This document shows positions 17,415-24,629 of a stretch of DNA of 47,098 nt, piece by piece. The DNA lies in contig JAJRQC010000014.1 in assembly GCA_024280455.1 (NCBI GenBank), positions 1 through 47,098 of the forward strand, given 5' to 3'. The notes beneath the pieces are model-generated. The model had not been told where the DNA came from. It searched no databases and worked only from the letters and a program-made list of their open reading frames with translations. Position 1 is the stretch's first letter; the number at the start of each line of letters is the position of its first letter. This stretch comes from Deltaproteobacteria bacterium. Its GTDB lineage: Bacteria > Desulfobacterota > Desulfobulbia > Desulfobulbales > Desulfobulbaceae. The position numbers and the translations under genes were made by a program.

Positions 17415-19295
17415 TTAAAATTCAATCTCAAAGCTGTACACACCCTCTTCCATACAGCTTTTCACCTTGTAGCCGGAGTGATTAAAAATAGCCTGCATCC
17501 TCCGATTATCCCGCAGAACTTCAGCAGTGAAACCGGCAATCCCGTTTCGTTTGGCAATGGTGATCAGGTGGCGGAACATCAAACTGCCCAGGCCTAGATT
17601 CTGCCAGCCGTCACGGATAACAAAGGCAACCTCGGCCTTGTTGTTCTGCTCGTTGAGATAATACCTGCCGACCGCAATGATATCTTCGCCATGGGCCTCG
17701 GGCACGGTCCCGACAATGGCCACGTCACGGCGATGATCAATGTAGACGGAATCCTGGATCTGCCGATGGGTGAACCGCTGCTGCTGGCTCATGAAGCGGT
17801 AATAGATAGTCTCCTGGGACAGGTCATAGAGCAGATCACGCATGTGCGGCTCATCGGTGGGCCTGATGGATCGAAAACTGACCCGCGTGCCGTTTTTCAA
17901 CAGATGGCTGGTGCGCATGAACTCTTCACCTGCAATCATGAGTCTGTCGCCGAATCCGGAGAGTTCCGGACGCAGATATTTATAATCCAGAGCCTCCTGA
18001 AAAAGCTGCTCCCGGAAATCAGGGTGGGCGATCGAAATCAGGGCCAGAACCCGTTCCTGAATCGACTTGCCATGCAGGTAGGCAATGCCGTATTCGGTGA
18101 CGATATAGTGGACGGTGCCCCTGGTTACGACTACCCCGGATCCCGGCTGCAAGGTGGTAACTATCCTCGAACGGGTCCCGTCACTGTTGGTTGAGGGCAT
18201 ACAGATAATGGCGCGGCCGTGCTCTGAAAAGGATGCACCGCGATTGAAATCCACCTGGCCGCCGATCCCTGAATAAAAACGGCCACCCACCGAATCGGAG
18301 CAGACCTGCCCGGTCAGATCGATCTCAAGCGCCATATTAATGGAAACCATCTTCTTCTGCTTGCCGATCACTGTGGGATTATTTACATATTCGGTCGAGC
18401 GAAAACAAAAAAGCGGATTATCATCGATATAGTCGTAGAGTTTTTTACTGCCCATACAGAAGCTGGTAGTGATTTTGCCCCGGTCAACGGTCTTGCGCGA
18501 ACCGTTGACCGCCCCGGACTCGATCAGGTCAATGATTGAATCCGAGATCATCTCGGTATGAATGCCAAGATTTTTTTTATTGTGGAGGAATTCCATCACC
18601 GCCTGGGGAACCCGGCCTACTCCAGGCACCCGGCCCAGGCCGAACTGGAGGGTTGCGCCATTTGGCACCAGCGAAGCCACTTCTGCGGCAATCTTTTCAC
18701 TGACCGGATGGAGCGAGTGAGAGTCGCGCTCAATGATCGGTTCATCCACCGGCACAAGAATATCCAGATCATAGATATCCATCAACGAGTTGCCATGGGT
18801 CCAGGGCATGTTCGGGTTGACTTCGGCAATGACCAGAGAGGCGTTTTCAGCCGCACTGCGGACAATATCAACCGAAATGCCGAGACTGACCTTGCCGCGG
18901 GAATCCGGCGGTGTAACCTGGATCAGGGCCACATCAAGGGGCAGCATACCGCTGTTGAGCAGGCCCGGCACATCGGACATCAGCACCGGCGTGTAATCGC
19001 CCATGCCCTCCTGAATCATATCCCGGACATTGGAACCGATATAAAACGAGTTGATAGTGAAACACTCGGCAAACCGCTTGTCGGCATAGGGCGCCTTGCC
19101 CTTGGTGATCAACTGCACCAGTTCAACATCAGCCAGAGATCCGGCCCGCTTGGTCATAGCGGCAACCAGCAGAGCAGGTTCGGCACAGCCGGTGCCGATA
19201 AAAACCCGCTGTCCAGCCTGTATATTTGAAATAGCCCGAGAAGGGGTGGCGATCATATCCTCATACTTCTGCTGCCAATCCTGATCATATTTCAT
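17415..19295 (-). CDS. acetyl-CoA hydrolase/transferase fused to a GNAT acetyltransferase domain
   Basis: 626 residues from ATG 19295 with AAGGTAG five bases upstream. Residues of about 1-450 are an acetyl-CoA hydrolase/4-hydroxybutyrate CoA-transferase-like domain: GQRVFIGTGCAEPALL, LQFGLGRVPGVGRVPQAV, the Glu-bearing FRSTEYVNNP, and GSGVVVTRGTVHYIVTEYGIAYLHGKS. Residues of about 475-626 are a GNAT domain (VSFRSIRPTDEPHMRDLLYDLS ... VAFVIRDGWQNLGLGSLMFRHL, with acetyl-CoA-binding Q/RxxGxG-like QNLGLGSL). It probably cycles CoA between acetate and acyl-CoA, and may acetylate a protein lysine. It is the last gene of the acu-like operon, separated from the synthetase by 64 bp with a strong hairpin. 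Confidence 0.9.
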   Translation of the reverse strand: MKYDQDWQQKYEDMIATPSRAISNIQAGQRVFIGTGCAEPALLVAAMTKRAGSLADVELVQLITKGKAPYADKRFAECFTINSFYIGSNVRDMIQEGMGDYTPVLMSDVPGLLNSGMLPLDVALIQVTPPDSRGKVSLGISVDIVRSAAENASLVIAEVNPNMPWTHGNSLMDIYDLDILVPVDEPIIERDSHSLHPVSEKIAAEVASLVPNGATLQFGLGRVPGVGRVPQAVMEFLHNKKNLGIHTEMISDSIIDLIESGAVNGSRKTVDRGKITTSFCMGSKKLYDYIDDNPLFCFRSTEYVNNPTVIGKQKKMVSINMALEIDLTGQVCSDSVGGRFYSGIGGQVDFNRGASFSEHGRAIICMPSTNSDGTRSRIVTTLQPGSGVVVTRGTVHYIVTEYGIAYLHGKSIQERVLALISIAHPDFREQLFQEALDYKYLRPELSGFGDRLMIAGEEFMRTSHLLKNGTRVSFRSIRPTDEPHMRDLLYDLSQETIYYRFMSQQQRFTHRQIQDSVYIDHRRDVAIVGTVPEAHGEDIIAVGRYYLNEQNNKAEVAFVIRDGWQNLGLGSLMFRHLITIAKRNGIAGFTAEVLRDNRRMQAIFNHSGYKVKSCMEEGVYSFEIEF

Positions 19296-19321
19296 TGAAC
19301 TACCTTAAATGATAGAATGCT

Positions 19322-19350
19322 CTTGTTTCCACCCACAGCGTGGAAACAAG
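19322..19350. other. strong hairpin between the two acetate genes
   Basis: CTTGTTTCCAC (19322-19332) pairs perfectly with GTGGAAACAAG (19340-19350), loop of 7 nt. No U-run follows on the minus strand, in the direction of the operon, so it is more likely an mRNA processing or stability element. On the plus strand it is followed by a T-run, but no plus-strand gene ends here. Confidence 0.55.
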
Positions 19351-19359
19351 AATTGATTT

Positions 19360-21468
19360 CTATTTTTTTTTGTTTCCCTTTGCGGCAAAGGTCATTCGCG
19401 CGTCGGCGACCACCGGTTCACTGCCGATTTCACCGACAATGAGCGGGTTAATATCCAACTCAACAATCTGCGGAAAATCAGTGGTCAACTGGCTGATCCG
19501 CTGCAGAGCCCCGGCAATGGCGTGGATATCAACTTCCTTGCTGCCGCGCTTGCCCTTGAGCATCTCATAAGAACGGGTGGATTGCAGCATCTGAATGGCC
19601 TCGTCCTCGGTGATGGGAGCCAGGTAAAAGGTTACATCCTTCATCACTTCAACAAAAATTCCGCCGAGGCCGAACATCAGCATGGGGCCGAACTGCGGGT
19701 CACGGGTCATGCCGAGGATAATCTCCAATCCGCTCTCAGCCATCTTCTCCACATAAATACCCTCAATAATCGCCTCAGGCGCATGTTTTTTAATGCGCAG
19801 GGTCATCAACTCAAAGGCGTCCTCCACCTCCTGGCTTGAGCCCAGATTCAGACGTACCCCGCCAAGATCGGTCTTATGAACAATATTGGGCGAGACAATC
19901 TTCATGGCCACCGGAAAACCGATGAACCGGGCCACTTCGCCGGCCTCCTCCGGAGTAACGGTCAAATGTCCCTGAAGTACATGAAAGCCATAGGCCTTGA
20001 GGATATCCTTGGCCTTGACCTCGCCGAGCTGCAGACGACCGGTCCGCTGACGCCTGGTAATAATCCGTTCCCCCCGCCTGCGGTTGACCGGGAAACGGGT
20101 GACCATCCGGGCCGGTCTCCTTCGCCATACCCCATATTGATACATGGCCTTAAGCGCCGCAACCGCCCGTTCCGGGGATTCATAGTCGGGCAGACCGGCG
20201 ACGGCCAGCTCCCGACGGCCGGGCAGCACATCACGTCCGCCCATAAACGAAGCAAGCACAGGTTTTGAGCCGTCAATGTTTTTTGCAATCGCCAAAGCTG
20301 TTTCAGCCGGCTGGGTCATGGCCTGGGGGGTGAGCAGAATCAAAATAGCATCCACATCCTGATCCTGCTGAGCGGCCTTGAGTGCATCAACATACCGCTC
20401 CGGATCAGCATCACCCAGCACATCAATCGGATTGGCCACCGAAGCCGCAGCCGGCAGTTTGGCCCGCAGCGCAGTGGTGATGTTTCGATCAAGCTCCACC
20501 ACCTGCATCCCCGCCTTTTCCACCGCATCCGCAGCCATGGTTCCCGGTCCACCGGCATTGGTGATGATAAGAATACGATCGCCCTTGGGCGGCGGCTGCA
20601 TGGACAGGGCGGTGGCATAGTCAAACAGGGCGTCAAAGGTATCGGCCCGGCAGACCCCTGATCGTTTAAAAGCAGCGCCATAGGCGGTTTCCGCCCCGGC
20701 AAGGACCCCGGTATGGCTGGCGGCCGCCTTTTGTCCGGCAGCGGTGGTTCCGGATTTAAGAATAATGACCGGTTTTTTATTGCTGGCCTCTTCGGCGGCT
20801 TTGATAAACTTGTCGCCGGAACTGATATCTTCAAGATAGCCGACAATGACGGTGGTGGACTCATCTTGTGCCAAAGCCAGCAAGAGATCGACTTCGGAGA
20901 TATCGGCCTTATTACCGATGGAAACGAGCTTGGAGAGGCCCATATTTCGTCCGGCAGCCATGTCAAGCATGGCCGTGCACAGGGCGCCGGATTGGGAAAA
21001 AACAGCAATTCCACCCGGACTCGGCATGCTGCCGGCAAAAGAGGCGTTCAACTTGTTTTCCGTATTGATCAGCCCCAGGCAGTTGGGGCCGAGTAATCGG
21101 GCACCGCCTCTGCTGCAGATCTCGGCCAGTTCAATCTCGATCCGGGCACCTTCTTCTCCGGTTTCTTTAAAACCGGCACTGATGACAACCACTGCTCCAG
21201 CCCCCTTGGCAACCGCGTCCCGGGCGGCATCAAGCACATACTTACCGGGAACCACTATAATCACCAGGTCGACTTTACCTTTGTAATCCCGCAGGGAGGA
21301 GTATACCTTGAGTCCGAGCAGTTCCCCGCCTGCCGTATTGACCGGAATTATTGCCCCCTCAAATCCGCAACTCACCAGATTATTGAGGATATCATAACCG
21401 ACCTTACCCGGTGTCCGGGAAGCTCCGATAACGGCAACTGATTCGGGCTCAAGTAATTTTTCCAGCAT
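19360..21468 (-). CDS. acyl-CoA synthetase, ADP-forming type (fused alpha/beta, ATP-grasp)
   Basis: 702 residues from ATG 21468 with GAGGG nearby. The order is: CoA-binding domain (SVAVIGASRTPGKVGYDIL, GPNCLGLIN), succinyl-CoA-ligase-like domains with the phosphorylatable His252 in AASHTGVLAG, then an ATP-grasp domain (from about residue 480; IVSPNIVHKTDLGGVRLNL and MLMFGLGGIFVEV). This fused form makes ATP and acetate (or another short acid) from acyl-CoA, ADP and phosphate, or runs in reverse. The substrate is not fixed by sequence. The gene begins 9 bp after the CBS-protein gene and precedes the CoA-transferase-GNAT gene, so it is the likely target of the acylation control encoded around it. 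Confidence 0.92.
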   Translation of the reverse strand: MLEKLLEPESVAVIGASRTPGKVGYDILNNLVSCGFEGAIIPVNTAGGELLGLKVYSSLRDYKGKVDLVIIVVPGKYVLDAARDAVAKGAGAVVVISAGFKETGEEGARIEIELAEICSRGGARLLGPNCLGLINTENKLNASFAGSMPSPGGIAVFSQSGALCTAMLDMAAGRNMGLSKLVSIGNKADISEVDLLLALAQDESTTVIVGYLEDISSGDKFIKAAEEASNKKPVIILKSGTTAAGQKAAASHTGVLAGAETAYGAAFKRSGVCRADTFDALFDYATALSMQPPPKGDRILIITNAGGPGTMAADAVEKAGMQVVELDRNITTALRAKLPAAASVANPIDVLGDADPERYVDALKAAQQDQDVDAILILLTPQAMTQPAETALAIAKNIDGSKPVLASFMGGRDVLPGRRELAVAGLPDYESPERAVAALKAMYQYGVWRRRPARMVTRFPVNRRRGERIITRRQRTGRLQLGEVKAKDILKAYGFHVLQGHLTVTPEEAGEVARFIGFPVAMKIVSPNIVHKTDLGGVRLNLGSSQEVEDAFELMTLRIKKHAPEAIIEGIYVEKMAESGLEIILGMTRDPQFGPMLMFGLGGIFVEVMKDVTFYLAPITEDEAIQMLQSTRSYEMLKGKRGSKEVDIHAIAGALQRISQLTTDFPQIVELDINPLIVGEIGSEPVVADARMTFAAKGNKKK

Positions 21469-21477
21469 AACAACCCT

Positions 21478-22137
21478 CTAGTCTAGATCCAGCGTTGGAA
21501 TATGAACGGTAAACCCCGCCTCTTCAACAATCCGGTGCACGGAACGGATGTTCATGGTGTTCATCCGCACATACAGCATGGCCGGTTCCTTCCCCTGCCC
21601 CTCCGTTCGGATTAATCGGGTAAACAGTATATTATGCTCTTCAAGCAGTTGAACAAGACGGCTTAAGCCCCCGGGATCGCCGTCATCCTCAATCGCCATG
21701 AGCACCGATCCAGTCTCACCCAGACCAAACAGTCGTCTATAGGCAGCCATCAGGTCGTTGAGCGAAAATATCCCCACAACCAGACCGTTGCCGTCAACAA
21801 CAGGAATCGCACCGATACTGCGGGTCTTAAAAAGAAGCAATGCATCGTCCAGGGTGGAAGCCGGCAGCAGGGTCACAAAATCCGTCGACATGATGGCCTG
21901 TACCTGAGTTCCATCAACCTGTTCAAGCACACGTTTTCGTTCCTCACCACTTAACATTGTGGAGGGGCCAGCAGACCTGAGATCGCGATCCGTCACCACA
22001 CCTATTAATTGGTTCTCCTTGTCGACCACCGGCAGATGTCTGAAATCTTTTTCATTCAGCAATTCTATTGCACTGCTGACCAGCATATCCGGCCGTATGG
22101 TTGTCGGTTTCCGGGTCATGTAATACTGTATAAACAT
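21478..22137 (-). CDS. CBS-domain protein, AcuB-like
   Basis: 219 residues from ATG 22137; the open frame extends to 22209, but that part overlaps the deacetylase gene and adds an unrelated 24 residues. Two CBS domains are visible: YYMTRKPTTIRPDMLVSSAI ... GVVTDRDLRSA and IMSTDFVTLLPASTLDDAL ... VGIFSLNDLMAAY. An ACT-like C-terminus follows (LVQLLEEHNILFTRLIRTEG ... ALYVRMNTMNIRSVHRIVEEAGF). CBS-CBS-ACT is the architecture of Bacillus AcuB, and CBS pairs commonly bind adenosine nucleotides. It lies between the AcuC-like deacetylase and the acyl-CoA synthetase, fitting a regulator that senses AMP/ATP. No Shine-Dalgarno is obvious. Confidence 0.82.
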   Translation of the reverse strand: MFIQYYMTRKPTTIRPDMLVSSAIELLNEKDFRHLPVVDKENQLIGVVTDRDLRSAGPSTMLSGEERKRVLEQVDGTQVQAIMSTDFVTLLPASTLDDALLLFKTRSIGAIPVVDGNGLVVGIFSLNDLMAAYRRLFGLGETGSVLMAIEDDGDPGGLSRLVQLLEEHNILFTRLIRTEGQGKEPAMLYVRMNTMNIRSVHRIVEEAGFTVHIPTLDLD

Positions 22138-22163
22138 AATAATCAGATATCGGGTTGCAAGTT

Positions 22164-23132
22164 TCAGGTGTCGGACTTTAACAGGCCACAGAGATAGGAT
22201 TCCACACAATCACCCAGGACCGGAAGGTGGTAACCGCCCTCCAGAATACTGATCAACCGGCCATTACACAATCGGTCACTCCAGACGGCAAGGCGACGGC
22301 CGATTTTCCCATACAGGCCGGTGGAATACCTGAGCCCGGACATGTCGTCAATCCTGTGACCATCAAATCCGGCCGCAATCACCATGGCCTCGGGCTTGAA
22401 TTGATTAAGCAGGGATAAGACCGGGCCGTCCAGTGCGGCCAGTACGGAATCATCATCACTGCCTGGAGAGAGCGGGAGATTCAGAACCGTTCCCTTTCCC
22501 GGCCCCGATCCATGCTCATTCGCCCAGCCGGTACCGGGATAACTGAAACTCGGATGCTCATGGATGGAGATATACAGGGTGTCTCCGTCTTCCTCAAAGG
22601 CGGTCTGAATACCGTTGCCGTGGTGGGCGTCAAAATCAAGCACGCAGATCCGCTCGCGGCCATGGGTCCGCTGCCAGTAACGGGCGGCAATTACGCAGTT
22701 GTTGAAAAAACAGAAACCATAGGGCCGGGCAGGCTCAGCATGATGACCGGGCGGGCGGGTGGCGCAGAAGAGAACTTTTTTAGAATCCTGCTCAACCAGA
22801 TCGACAGCTGTCAGTCCGACTCCGGCGGAAAGGACGGCAATGGTGTAGGATTCATAGCCGATCTGGTTGTCGGGATGATCAATATAGGTACGACCGGAGA
22901 GAACGGCCTCCTCAAAACGAAACAGCCAGGACTCAGAATGAAAGGCCATCAGCTCGGAACGACGGGCAGGCCGTGGCGAGACAATATCCACCCTGCCGAG
23001 AATCTGACTGCTGGAGAGCCGTGCGGCAATAACCTGCAGCCGCTCCGGAACTTCCGGGTGTTCACCGCCTCCGGTATCATGGAGCTGATATTGTGGATCG
23101 GTAACAACCGTGATTCGCCGCTGTACTGTCAT
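22164..23132 (-). CDS. acuC: histone deacetylase family protein, AcuC-like
   Basis: 322 residues from ATG 23132, chosen because GGAAGGG lies directly upstream; earlier ATGs (23177, 23162) are in the operator region. Class I/II HDAC-fold motifs: RPPGHHAEPARPYGFCFFNN with the charge-relay histidines, VLDFDAHHGNG with zinc ligands Asp and His, MVIAAGFDGHRIDD with the third zinc ligand Asp, and ISILEGGYHLPVLG. Zn-dependent removal of acyl groups from lysine is expected. By analogy to Bacillus AcuC it would reactivate an acylated synthetase. It is the first gene of the four-gene operon. Confidence 0.88.
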   Translation of the reverse strand: MTVQRRITVVTDPQYQLHDTGGGEHPEVPERLQVIAARLSSSQILGRVDIVSPRPARRSELMAFHSESWLFRFEEAVLSGRTYIDHPDNQIGYESYTIAVLSAGVGLTAVDLVEQDSKKVLFCATRPPGHHAEPARPYGFCFFNNCVIAARYWQRTHGRERICVLDFDAHHGNGIQTAFEEDGDTLYISIHEHPSFSYPGTGWANEHGSGPGKGTVLNLPLSPGSDDDSVLAALDGPVLSLLNQFKPEAMVIAAGFDGHRIDDMSGLRYSTGLYGKIGRRLAVWSDRLCNGRLISILEGGYHLPVLGDCVESYLCGLLKSDT

Positions 23133-23160
23133 TTCCCTTCCAGGTAAGGATACGTTTTGC

Positions 23161-23177
23161 ATGCAGAGTATCTGCAT
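23161..23177 (-). promoter_or_regulatory. palindrome, candidate operator of the acu-like operon
   Basis: ATGCAGA-GTA-TCTGCAT is a perfect 7-bp inverted repeat. It lies 3 bp downstream of the candidate -10, so it would cover the transcription start, a typical repressor site. Confidence 0.4.
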
Positions 23178-23179
23178 AC

Positions 23180-23208
23180 GGTGTAGCTGGTTTATCCTGA
23201 CAAGTCAA
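23180..23208 (-). promoter_or_regulatory. candidate promoter of the acu-like operon
   Basis: Minus-strand TTGACT (23208-23203), 17-bp spacer, TACACC (23185-23180). The -35 is good and the -10 is poor, which would suit an activated or regulated promoter. Confidence 0.35.
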
Positions 23209-23255
23209 TGACTTTCCCCAAGCGTGACCAAATACCTTTTAATAGAAAATCAATA

Positions 23256-23264
23256 TGTTATAAT
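23256..23264 (+). promoter_or_regulatory. extended -10 promoter for the selenoprotein frame
   Basis: TGTTATAAT: a perfect TATAAT with an upstream TGn extension. The -35 (CTTTTA, 23236-23241) is weak, as extended -10 promoters allow. The start would be near 23271, leaving a 33-nt leader with GGAG at 23291-23294. Confidence 0.5.
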
Positions 23265-23303
23265 GCACAATATCCGATATTTTATTTAATGGAGAAACCG
23301 CAG

Positions 23304-23570
23304 ATGATGCAGAAAAACCAGCCCGTAACCTTCTACAAGTCAAGCCTCTGACCACGCTGCATGATGGTCGGCCGGGTGCTGAAAAAACTGCAGAAGGAGA
23401 TGGGAGACCTTAACGTGCGGGAAGTGGATATTCTCCGCCACCCGCGAACAGCCCTACGCGCAGGCATAACCATGATCCCGACCCTGGAACAGGGCGAAAG
23501 GCGACTGTCCGGGATCTTTTTAAATGAAGAAAAAATCAGGACCTTTCTCAAACAGGGTGAACAGGATTAA
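23304..23570 (+). CDS. thioredoxin-like selenoprotein, UGA-encoded Sec in a UxxC motif
   Basis: 88 codons from ATG 23304 (or 23307), with GGAG at 23291-23294 nine bases upstream. An in-frame TGA at 23349-23351 sits at residue 16 in SSL-U-PRC, exactly where a thioredoxin or glutaredoxin has the first Cys of CxxC. Downstream, the fold continues: VGRVLKKLQKEMGDLNVREVDI (helix then strand), then GITMIPTLEQG with the conserved cis-Pro of thioredoxins, and the last helix ending EEKIRTFLKQGEQD. Frame and thioredoxin pattern are unbroken across the TGA, and a stop-based call would miss the active site entirely. A 5-bp stem GACCA/TGGTC starts at the TGA itself; whether it acts as a SECIS element is uncertain. 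Selenoproteins of this kind are known in Desulfobacterota. The partner protein is unknown. Confidence 0.75.
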
Positions 23571-23610
23571 AAAATCAAATGCAGGCTGCCGGATGGGTTG
23601 CTGTTGAAAA

Positions 23611-23898
23611 ACATACCTCTCCCTGGTCGGTGTCATGGTGGCCGTGGCCCTGATGCCGCCGCTGGTCACAGCGGGTCTGCTCTTCGGCAATAACCTGACG
23701 ACTCTGGGGCTCAAGGCTCTGGAACTGGCCGTTGCCAATGTAATCTGTATCAACCTGACCGGAATTGTAACCTTCAGCCTGCAGGGAATCCGCCCAGCCA
23801 CCTGGTGGAAAAATTCCAAGACCGGCAAGGCAAAACAGAGGGCCCTGGTTGTCTGGGTCGTACTCCTTGCCCTGCTGGCATTGATCGTATTGCGATAA
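23611..23898 (+). pseudogene. 3' remnant of a DUF389 membrane protein
   Basis: The frame resumes after a TGA (23608-23610) as TYLSLVGVMVAVALMPPLVT, then LLFGNNLTTLGLKALELAV, NVICINLTGIVTFSLQGIRP, and a final membrane helix WVVLLALLALIVL. This is the C-terminal half of DUF389 (TIGR00341-like) proteins, whose SLVGVMVAVALLPPLV stretch is highly conserved. The N-terminal domain and first membrane helices are missing, because the selenoprotein gene ends only 40 bp upstream. An ATG at 23635 could start an 87-residue peptide but has no Shine-Dalgarno. A deletion, or decay next to the MITE-like element at 23918, explains it. Confidence 0.7.
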
Positions 23899-23917
23899 AT
23901 CAGCACCCCTTGCGGCA

Positions 23918-24084
23918 CTAGTGTCGCGTCAACGATGAAATGGCGCAAAATTGCATAGGGCTTTTTTGTGCCTGCATCTTTGAGGATTGGGGCGCATAGT
24001 AGAACTATGTAACTCAAGCCTCAAAGATGCAGGCGCGGAAAAGAACAAACAAGATGCGTCAGGGCATCGTTGACGTGACACTAG
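23918..24084. mobile_element. MITE-like palindromic element, 167 bp, CTAG at both ends
   Basis: CTAGTGTCGCGTCAACGATG (23918-23937) is matched at 19 of 20 positions by the reverse complement of 24065-24084. A second, inner inverted repeat has perfect 16-bp arms, GCCTGCATCTTTGAGG and CCTCAAAGATGCAGGC (about 23971-24038). There is no reading frame. CTAG at both ends is either part of the terminal repeat or a 4-bp target duplication; the YTAR target of IS5-group elements would fit. The right end supplies the TAG stop of the PEGA-like gene. Confidence 0.78.
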
Positions 24085-24437
24085 GGCAGCGTATATTCCA
24101 ACACCTTTTCCGCCGTGATCTGAATTGTATCGGTCAGGACATCTTTACCATCTTTTGTAATGGTCAGGTTGTGGGTTCCAACCGGAACAAGAAGGGTAAA
24201 GGGCATCTTGCCCCGATACCGTTCTTTTTCCACCTGGTTTGCATCACAGGTGGACAGTTCAAAAGAAATAGTTTCGGCAACACATTCACCATCGATCTTG
24301 ACACAAACACCCTGCCGATCACCGATAAAGGTTATGCCGCCGAAATTACCCTCTGCAAGACAGTTGAGTGGAACCAGAAACAACAGGGCCGCAACAATCA
24401 CTATCCATCGACGATACTCAAACAATCTTTTTTTCAT
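24081..24437 (-). CDS. small secreted PEGA-like domain protein
   Basis: 118 residues from ATG 24437, set by AAGGAGG six bases upstream; the open frame continues to 24494 without a second Shine-Dalgarno. The signal peptide is MKKRLFEYRRWIVIVAALLF, then LVPLNCLAEG. The C-terminal half, from YRGKMPFTLLVPVGTHNLTI to the end, has the PEGA pattern (P-x-G-x-H-x-x-x-I). PEGA domains are beta-sandwich modules in surface proteins. The stop codon TAG (24083-24081) belongs to the end of the MITE-like element, so the original C-terminus may have been longer. Confidence 0.7.
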   Translation of the reverse strand: MKKRLFEYRRWIVIVAALLFLVPLNCLAEGNFGGITFIGDRQGVCVKIDGECVAETISFELSTCDANQVEKERYRGKMPFTLLVPVGTHNLTITKDGKDVLTDTIQITAEKVLEYTLP

Positions 24438-24487
24438 GTTCGCCTCCTCCTTCTGAACCCTTTTAAAAGGACATCTTCCTACTTTAA

Positions 24488-24516
24488 GTATCACCGTCCG
24501 GCTTGTTAAAAGTCAA
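24488..24516 (-). promoter_or_regulatory. candidate promoter of the PEGA-like gene
   Basis: Minus-strand TTGACT (24516-24511), exact 17-bp spacer, TGATAC (24493-24488). The start would be near 24481, about 45 nt before ATG 24437. Confidence 0.4.
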
Positions 24517-24629
24517 GAACTTTAGGACAGATTATAGAGTTGCGCATACAAAAACCGGAGTATCCATGACCATTTTTAATACTTCACACATGACAGGAAT
24601 ATTTGGTCAGACAGCTTTGAAAAGAACAC

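Noticed and set aside
23608-23610. Second UGA (in front of the DUF389 remnant) as another selenocysteine codon
   Set aside because: The sequence before it does not match any DUF389 N-terminus and there is no redox motif; the gene is simply truncated.
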